39,041 nucleotides of DNA from Bacteroidia bacterium (GTDB taxonomy: Bacteria > Bacteroidota > Bacteroidia > SpSt-205), in contig JANXAJ010000019.1 in assembly GCA_025062295.1 (NCBI GenBank), forward strand, positions 1 to 39,041, read 5' to 3'. The notes beneath the pieces are model-generated. The model saw nothing but the letters and a program-made list of their open reading frames with translations. It did not search any database and was not told the DNA's origin. Of this stretch, positions 34,841 through 39,041 are shown piece after piece (positions within the stretch are counted from its first letter, which is position 1; the number at the start of each line of letters is the position of its first letter). The position numbers were made by a program, and so were the translations under genes.

Positions 34841-35809
34841 TCGTCTGAGAGGAGCGGGAAGGGGAGTTCTTTCCAAGTGCTCCCAGGGGACTAAAAAAGT
34901 TTCCTCTGGGGGGATGTCTTTTTTCTCCACATAACCCCATAATTGAAAATGGGTCAGTTGATGGGTGAAGGTGGGCAAGGCCGAAGGGCACTCTTTGAGG
35001 AACTGCATAGGGGGGCACCAGAGTCCCCCCCATAATCCCCGAGTGGGGCGCTTCTGCAGCCAAACCCCCTCTCTGCTCGTGCAGAGAATAAACAGAAAAG
35101 GACGAATGGGTTTTTGTCGGGGAGGGGGGACTGGAGGGTAGGCGGAAGGACGGCCTTGGGAAAGGGCAATGCATTCTTTTTTGAGGGGACAGAGCAGGCA
35201 CTTGGGAGAGCGAGGCACACAAATGAGCTGGGCTAAGTCCATCAGGGCATAACCTACTTCTCTCTGGCGCCAATGTAGCGGGAGAGCATCGGCATGTGTT
35301 TGATAAACTGTACGTGAACGGGTCGGTAGTCCCCATAAGCGACTCAGTACCCGCATAACATTTCCATCTACAGGAAGGTAGGCCTCTCGTTCGGAGAAAC
35401 TCAAAATCGCCCGAGCAGTGTAGGGACCCACCCCGGGGAGGGCTTCCAGATAGCGAAGGGGGGATGGATACCTCCAGATTGCTTCCCATCCTCCATCTCG
35501 GTAGAGTTGCTGTGCTGCTTTATGAAGGTTATGAGCCCGCTGATAATATCCCAAACCCTGCCAAATCTCTAAGAGTGATTCCACATCGGCCTGAGCCAGC
35601 TTCTCTAAAGTAGGGAAGCGTTGGAAGAATCGCTCTATGTAGGTGCGAGCCTGCGAGATTTGGGTCTGCTGGAGAAGGGTTTCAATCACCCAAATCTGAT
35701 AAGGGTCTCTGCCTTCTCTCCAGGGAAGGCAGCGTCCCTCTCGACGATACCACCTCAGCAAGTGCTCCCGCCCTTCCTCTGAAAGGAAAAAAGCCTTTTC
35801 TTCTCCCAT
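34757..35809 (-). CDS. mutY: A/G-specific adenine glycosylase MutY
   Basis: This 350-residue enzyme removes adenine mispaired with 8-oxoguanine. Catalytic Glu43 lies in IETLLQQTQ, and the helix-hairpin-helix is LPGVGPYTARA (124-134). Asp148 in PVDGN is the second catalytic residue. The [4Fe-4S] cluster ligands are Cys197-x6-Cys204-x2-Cys207-x5-Cys213. A NUDIX-like C-terminal domain (about 230-330; QKRPTRGLWGGLW, HQLTHFQLWG) recognises 8-oxoguanine. Length is normal. The final 27 codons and stop lie antisense to the end of the CUB protease gene. The Fe-S scaffold gene nfu is the next gene upstream on the same strand (109-base gap), fitting for a cluster enzyme. Confidence 0.95.
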   Translation of the reverse strand: MGEEKAFFLSEEGREHLLRWYRREGRCLPWREGRDPYQIWVIETLLQQTQISQARTYIERFFQRFPTLEKLAQADVESLLEIWQGLGYYQRAHNLHKAAQQLYRDGGWEAIWRYPSPLRYLEALPGVGPYTARAILSFSEREAYLPVDGNVMRVLSRLWGLPTRSRTVYQTHADALPLHWRQREVGYALMDLAQLICVPRSPKCLLCPLKKECIALSQGRPSAYPPVPPPRQKPIRPFLFILCTSREGVWLQKRPTRGLWGGLWCPPMQFLKECPSALPTFTHQLTHFQLWGYVEKKDIPPEETFLVPWEHLERTPLPAPLRRLLVEEAETYKAPSSLQTSQVESYRPAL

Positions 35810-35824
35810 GGCTATTCTCTAAAC

Positions 35825-35832
35825 GAAAGATA
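35825..35832 (-). promoter_or_regulatory. Weak candidate -7 element of mutY
   Basis: TATCTTTC on the minus strand differs from TAnnTTTG at the last base and lies 15 bases before the ATG at 35809. No -33 TTG was seen; mutY may instead be read from nfu. Confidence 0.25.
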
Positions 35833-35918
35833 GTGAGGGCTTTGAGTCGGTAAATAGGGAGTGTCGTAGGTATAGGCTACATGGCGACTATTTAGACACA
35901 TCCAGTAGAAAAGAGGGA

Positions 35919-36470
35919 TTAAGAGGCTTCCGCTTCTACGAGCTGCACTTCAGGGATGAGACGACTGAGTAAAGTTTCAATACCCGCTTTCAAAGTATAA
36001 ATGCTTGAGGGACAACCTGAGCAGCTTCCTCGCAGGCGCAAGCGAACCACTCCGTCGGCATAACTCAGAAATTCTACATCGCCGCCATCCATGGCTACGC
36101 CTGGGCGAATGTACTCATCCAGCACCTCACGGATTCGGCGCTCAATCTCTCCTGGATCAGAGGGAAGGTCTTCCTGAGTACTACTAAGGGGACCTTGAGG
36201 TAAGTAGAGCTTCAGCACTTCCTTCACCTGAGGAATAAGGGTATGCCAGCTTTCGGTTTCCTCTTTCGTAACTGTGAGGAAAGCACGAGTAAAGAAAAGA
36301 GATTTGATACCTGGCACTGAGCCTAAGGCTCGCAGAAGGGGTTCCTCTGCTTTCTTCATCTCTTCTATTGAGATCACTTCACGAGTCCCTCGCTCAATCA
36401 AGGGATATTCAGGGGGGACTATAAACTTGAGACTATGAGGGTTTGGGGTTATTTCGGTGTAAATCAGCAT
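35919..36470 (-). CDS. nfu: Nfu-type iron-sulfur cluster scaffold
   Basis: This 183-residue cytoplasmic protein assembles or carries [Fe-S] clusters to target enzymes. An N-terminal Nfu_N domain (about 1-90; TPNPHSLKFIV) is joined by a short Pro/Ser/Glu linker to a C-terminal NifU-like domain (about 105-180) with MDGGDVEF and the cluster-binding Cys150-x2-Cys153 in GSCSGCPSS. Length is typical of bacterial two-domain Nfu proteins. It stands upstream of mutY, whose product needs a [4Fe-4S] cluster. It is divergent from the acylase gene (67-base gap). A one-mismatch -7 element lies four bases before its ATG. Confidence 0.92.
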   Translation of the reverse strand: MLIYTEITPNPHSLKFIVPPEYPLIERGTREVISIEEMKKAEEPLLRALGSVPGIKSLFFTRAFLTVTKEETESWHTLIPQVKEVLKLYLPQGPLSSTQEDLPSDPGEIERRIREVLDEYIRPGVAMDGGDVEFLSYADGVVRLRLRGSCSGCPSSIYTLKAGIETLLSRLIPEVQLVEAEAS

Positions 36471-36474
36471 GCCT

Positions 36475-36482
36475 TAAAAGTA
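36475..36482 (-). promoter_or_regulatory. Probable -7 element of nfu
   Basis: TACTTTTA on the minus strand differs from TAnnTTTG at the last base and ends four bases before the ATG at 36470. No -33 TTG was seen. Confidence 0.4.
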
Positions 36483-36524
36483 GGGCTTTTGTTTGATTTG
36501 AGGGGACCTCTTTAGAGAAGCGCC

Positions 36525-36532
36525 TATTTTTG
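36525..36532 (+). promoter_or_regulatory. -7 element of the acylase gene
   Basis: TATTTTTG matches TAnnTTTG exactly and ends five bases before the GTG at 36538. A TTG lies 24 bases upstream (36498-36500), one base beyond the usual spacing. An in-frame TGA upstream and this element both support the GTG start. Confidence 0.6.
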
Positions 36533-36537
36533 CCTGC

Positions 36538-38640
36538 GTGCATCTCCTCTTTGCTGTAGGGATAATATGGGCGCAGATGGTAGAGATATACAGAGATAGC
36601 TTTGGCACGCCGTATATCTTTGGTAAGCGCGATGCGGATTGTGCATATGGACTTGCATGGGCTCACGCTGAAGACGATTTTGGTCGGATTCAGTATATGG
36701 TGGCCTTAGCAAAGGCTAGGTTGGGACGACTTCTTGGGAAATCGGGCGCAGCTATGGACTACTTCGCTCATTTCAGTGGGGCAGCTCAGCTTGCAAGGCA
36801 GCAATACGATAGCCTCTCACCCTCTATTCGAGCTGTAATAGAGGCATATGCGGCTGGTCTCAACGATTTTGCTCGCCGTCATCCCAAAGCAGTTTTAGAC
36901 AAAGGGCTTTTTCCAGTCAGAGGGGAAGATATTCTCCGAGGATATATCATCGTCTTATCGGGCATGGTGGGAGCAGGACAGGCACTTCAACTTACTCTCC
37001 AAGGGATGCCTGAAAAATATGAATTCAAAGTCTCTGGCTCCAATGCGATCGCTCTTAGCTCAGCGAAGACCTCGGATGGCAGTACCTACCTTCTGATTAA
37101 TCCGCATGTCCCCTTAGAGGGGGTCATGCGATGGTATGAAGCCTTTCTTCATAGTGAAGAAGGCTGGCACATACTTGGGGGGTTTTTCCCCGCCTCAGTG
37201 GTGCCAGGGTTAGGAACTACGCCCTACTTGGGCTGGGGAATGACTTTCAATTGGCCTGACTTCGTAGATATTTACCGCCTCAAGATTCATCCTCAGAATC
37301 CGCGCTTATATGCGATAGATGGGAGATGGGATACTCTGCGGCAAGAGGAGGTCATACTCTCCCTTCGTCTCATAGGGAGACCTCTACGATTCGCTCAGGG
37401 ATGGCCTCTTCTCAGTCCCCCTCGTCCGAGAGGTCCTGTAATAAAAGTGAGGAAGATCATAGAGCGGAGCGCTTTTGGGGCTGTAGTCCGAACCTCTACA
37501 GGAGTATATGCGATTCGTTTCCCAGTGGAAAGGATGTATAAAGCGCCTCAGCAGTGGTATGAAATGAGCCGAGCTCGTACCTTCTCCGAATTTCAAGCAG
37601 CCCTTCGTCTTCAGGGGATTCCCCTCTTCAATATCGTATATGCAGATCGCACAGATACAATCTATTATCTCTTCAATGCGAGCTTGCCTGAACGTTCTCC
37701 TGCCTATGACTGGCAGGGGGTGCTGCCGGGGGATACCTCGGCTACCTTGTGGAGACGCTATCTGACCCTTGACGAACTTCCCCAAGTGCTTGCCCCGCGC
37801 TGTGGATATGTTTTTAGCGTAAATAACAATCCATTTGCTACAACCTGTAGAGCCGAAGCACCACATGCAGAGAATTTCCCTTCCCAGCATGCATGGCATT
37901 GGAATCGTCATAATAATCGGGAGCGTCGTCTGTATGAGCTATTAGAATCAAAGGAGAGGCTTTCTTGGGAGGAGTTTCATGCGGTGAAGTACGATCGTCG
38001 GTATCCTGCTGATGGACCCATAAGGAGTCTTTGGGCTGCTTTTGCTTCTCTTCCTGATACGCCGGCAGCTTCCTTCAATGAAGCTCTAAGGGTCATTCGG
38101 AGTTGGGACTTTAGTGGTTTCGGGCATAGCCGCGCAGCTACCCTCCTTTCGCTTGCCGTAGCTTATGCTCTGAAGAAAGCAGGCCTGCCAGCCTATACCT
38201 GGTTAGAAGAGGGCAAGGTCCAATTACCTGTAGCCCTTCTATGGGAAGCTCTTGGATATGCTATAAAGGAATTGCAACGATTTTATAGGGAGATAGCGCC
38301 GCCATTAGAGAAGGTCCAAGCAATTGAAGTAAAAGAGCAGCGTTACCCCTTCGATGGACTTCCCGAACAGCTTGCCCCCACTTATGCCCAATGGGATCCC
38401 AAAAAGGGTTTTTTGAGAGTAGTAGCAGGCGATACCTATATTCAATTTGTCCGATTTGAAAGAGGAGCGAAGTACCCTTTTATAGAATCAGTTTTGCCCT
38501 TAGGAGTTTCTGGAGACCCCACAAGCCCTCACTATGCAGATCAGCTTCCTCTTTACCTAAATCGTCGCTGTAAGCCAATGACCTTGGACCCTGAGTCAAT
38601 TCGGCGTCGGGCTATTCGCACCCACTCCTTCGTAAGGTAA
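36538..38640 (+). CDS. Penicillin-acylase-family N-terminal nucleophile hydrolase
   Basis: This 700-residue predicted periplasmic amidase belongs to the family that includes penicillin G acylase, aculeacin acylase and acyl-homoserine-lactone acylases. A very short signal peptide (MHLLFAVGIIWA, then Gln13) is followed by the alpha-subunit block with YRDSFGTPYIFG and AYGLAWAHAEDD. The autocleavage site is at Gly167-Ser168 in SGSNAIALS, making Ser168 the N-terminal nucleophile of the beta subunit. Later landmarks include FSVNNNPF, which probably supplies the oxyanion Asn, and WNRHNNRERRL. The GTG start is favoured because an in-frame TGA lies upstream and a -7 element sits five bases before it. 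The true substrate cannot be told from sequence. Confidence 0.92.
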   Translation: MHLLFAVGIIWAQMVEIYRDSFGTPYIFGKRDADCAYGLAWAHAEDDFGRIQYMVALAKARLGRLLGKSGAAMDYFAHFSGAAQLARQQYDSLSPSIRAVIEAYAAGLNDFARRHPKAVLDKGLFPVRGEDILRGYIIVLSGMVGAGQALQLTLQGMPEKYEFKVSGSNAIALSSAKTSDGSTYLLINPHVPLEGVMRWYEAFLHSEEGWHILGGFFPASVVPGLGTTPYLGWGMTFNWPDFVDIYRLKIHPQNPRLYAIDGRWDTLRQEEVILSLRLIGRPLRFAQGWPLLSPPRPRGPVIKVRKIIERSAFGAVVRTSTGVYAIRFPVERMYKAPQQWYEMSRARTFSEFQAALRLQGIPLFNIVYADRTDTIYYLFNASLPERSPAYDWQGVLPGDTSATLWRRYLTLDELPQVLAPRCGYVFSVNNNPFATTCRAEAPHAENFPSQHAWHWNRHNNRERRLYELLESKERLSWEEFHAVKYDRRYPADGPIRSLWAAFASLPDTPAASFNEALRVIRSWDFSGFGHSRAATLLSLAVAYALKKAGLPAYTWLEEGKVQLPVALLWEALGYAIKELQRFYREIAPPLEKVQAIEVKEQRYPFDGLPEQLAPTYAQWDPKKGFLRVVAGDTYIQFVRFERGAKYPFIESVLPLGVSGDPTSPHYADQLPLYLNRRCKPMTLDPESIRRRAIRTHSFVR

Positions 38641-39041
38641 GGAGGAGCGTCAAAGGCTCGCTGGAGAGGCTCCTATCACTCTCTCCATGACGCATCCTTC
38701 AGCGTTGGGTCAGAGCTGTGCCGTGGTTGAGTCAATCTCCTATTCTTTACACCCACTTAGGTGCATACCTCGTCTCTCCCTGGGAAAGCCTTAATTTCAA
38801 TCTTACTGTTCTCATCTTCCCTACCTGTACGGCTTAGGCACGAGGCGAAATAGCCCTTTTCCGACTCGTCCAAACGAATAAATCCTGAGAGGGGGTAGGT
38901 AGATTGGGGGGAGTTCTTTATGCTCATTAATGTCATATACTTCCCTGCATGGGCACTTCCTGTTTTTGACTTACGGGAGTGAGAAGGAGGCTTGACTTTT
39001 GGGAAGTTTCCGCTGGATTAGGTTTTAGCTGCCTTAGGTAG
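38641..39041. other. Gene-free end of window
   Basis: No reading frame of useful length, RNA gene or consensus promoter is seen in these 401 bases. Just after the acylase stop, AGGAGC/GCTCCT (38643-38648, 38669-38674) and GGAGAG/CTCTCC (38663-38668, 38681-38686) are mutually exclusive short stems that may end that transcript. The last bases (AGCTGCCTTAGGTAG) could start a hairpin that continues beyond the window. Confidence 0.6.

Noticed and set aside
38920-38982. 20-residue frame near the right edge
   Set aside because: Too short, with no promoter or recognised feature.

Overview
The window looks like a chromosomal segment of a Bacteroidota bacterium. Six proteins end in a type IX secretion system (T9SS) type A sorting domain and one in the type B (CHU_C) domain. 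PKD domains recur. The promoters carry the TAnnTTTG -7 element typical of the phylum, and Shine-Dalgarno sites are almost absent. No tRNA, rRNA, CRISPR array, phage gene or insertion sequence was seen, and no T9SS machinery gene is present.

Layout. 100-8668 (-): a two-gene operon of a formylglycine-generating-enzyme-like (SUMF1-fold) secreted protein and a 2351-residue modular surface protein with nine ~160-residue modules and ten copies of a GGPYDGAA motif. 8791-10215 (+): an unrecognised helical protein. 10254-12399 (-): a leucine-rich-repeat protein overlapping an RluD-type pseudouridine synthase. 12417-15091 (+): heptose-1-phosphate adenylyltransferase overlapping a class A penicillin-binding protein. 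15334-22469 (-): two tandem glycine-rich, PKD-containing surface proteins, one with a type B and one with a type A sorting signal. 22572-24212 (-): another T9SS substrate. 24282-26199 (+): smpB, a lone peptide-type ABC permease and a small four-helix membrane protein. 26524-27837 (+): a T9SS substrate behind a long, structured, unexplained leader. 28050-30329 (+): FtsK. 30352-34840 (+): two M43 metalloproteases, each a T9SS substrate. 34757-36470 (-): mutY and a Nfu-type Fe-S scaffold. 36538-38640 (+): a penicillin-acylase-family Ntn hydrolase. The last 400 bases carry no gene that I can see.

Two themes join these genes. First, roughly half the window encodes exported or surface proteins: adhesin-like modules, glycine-rich and PKD proteins, proteases and an acylase. 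Nearly all have very short signal peptides ending just before a glutamine. The rest is cell-envelope and housekeeping work (LPS heptose, peptidoglycan, FtsK, DNA repair, ribosome rescue). Second, ten transcription units have an exact or one-mismatch TAnnTTTG element only 4-8 bases before an ATG or GTG start codon. This implies leaderless or near-leaderless mRNAs, and it is the most unusual general signal in the window. The strongest candidates for undescribed biology are this start architecture, the GGPYDGAA array inside the giant protein, and the tandem glycine-rich paralogues with different sorting signals.
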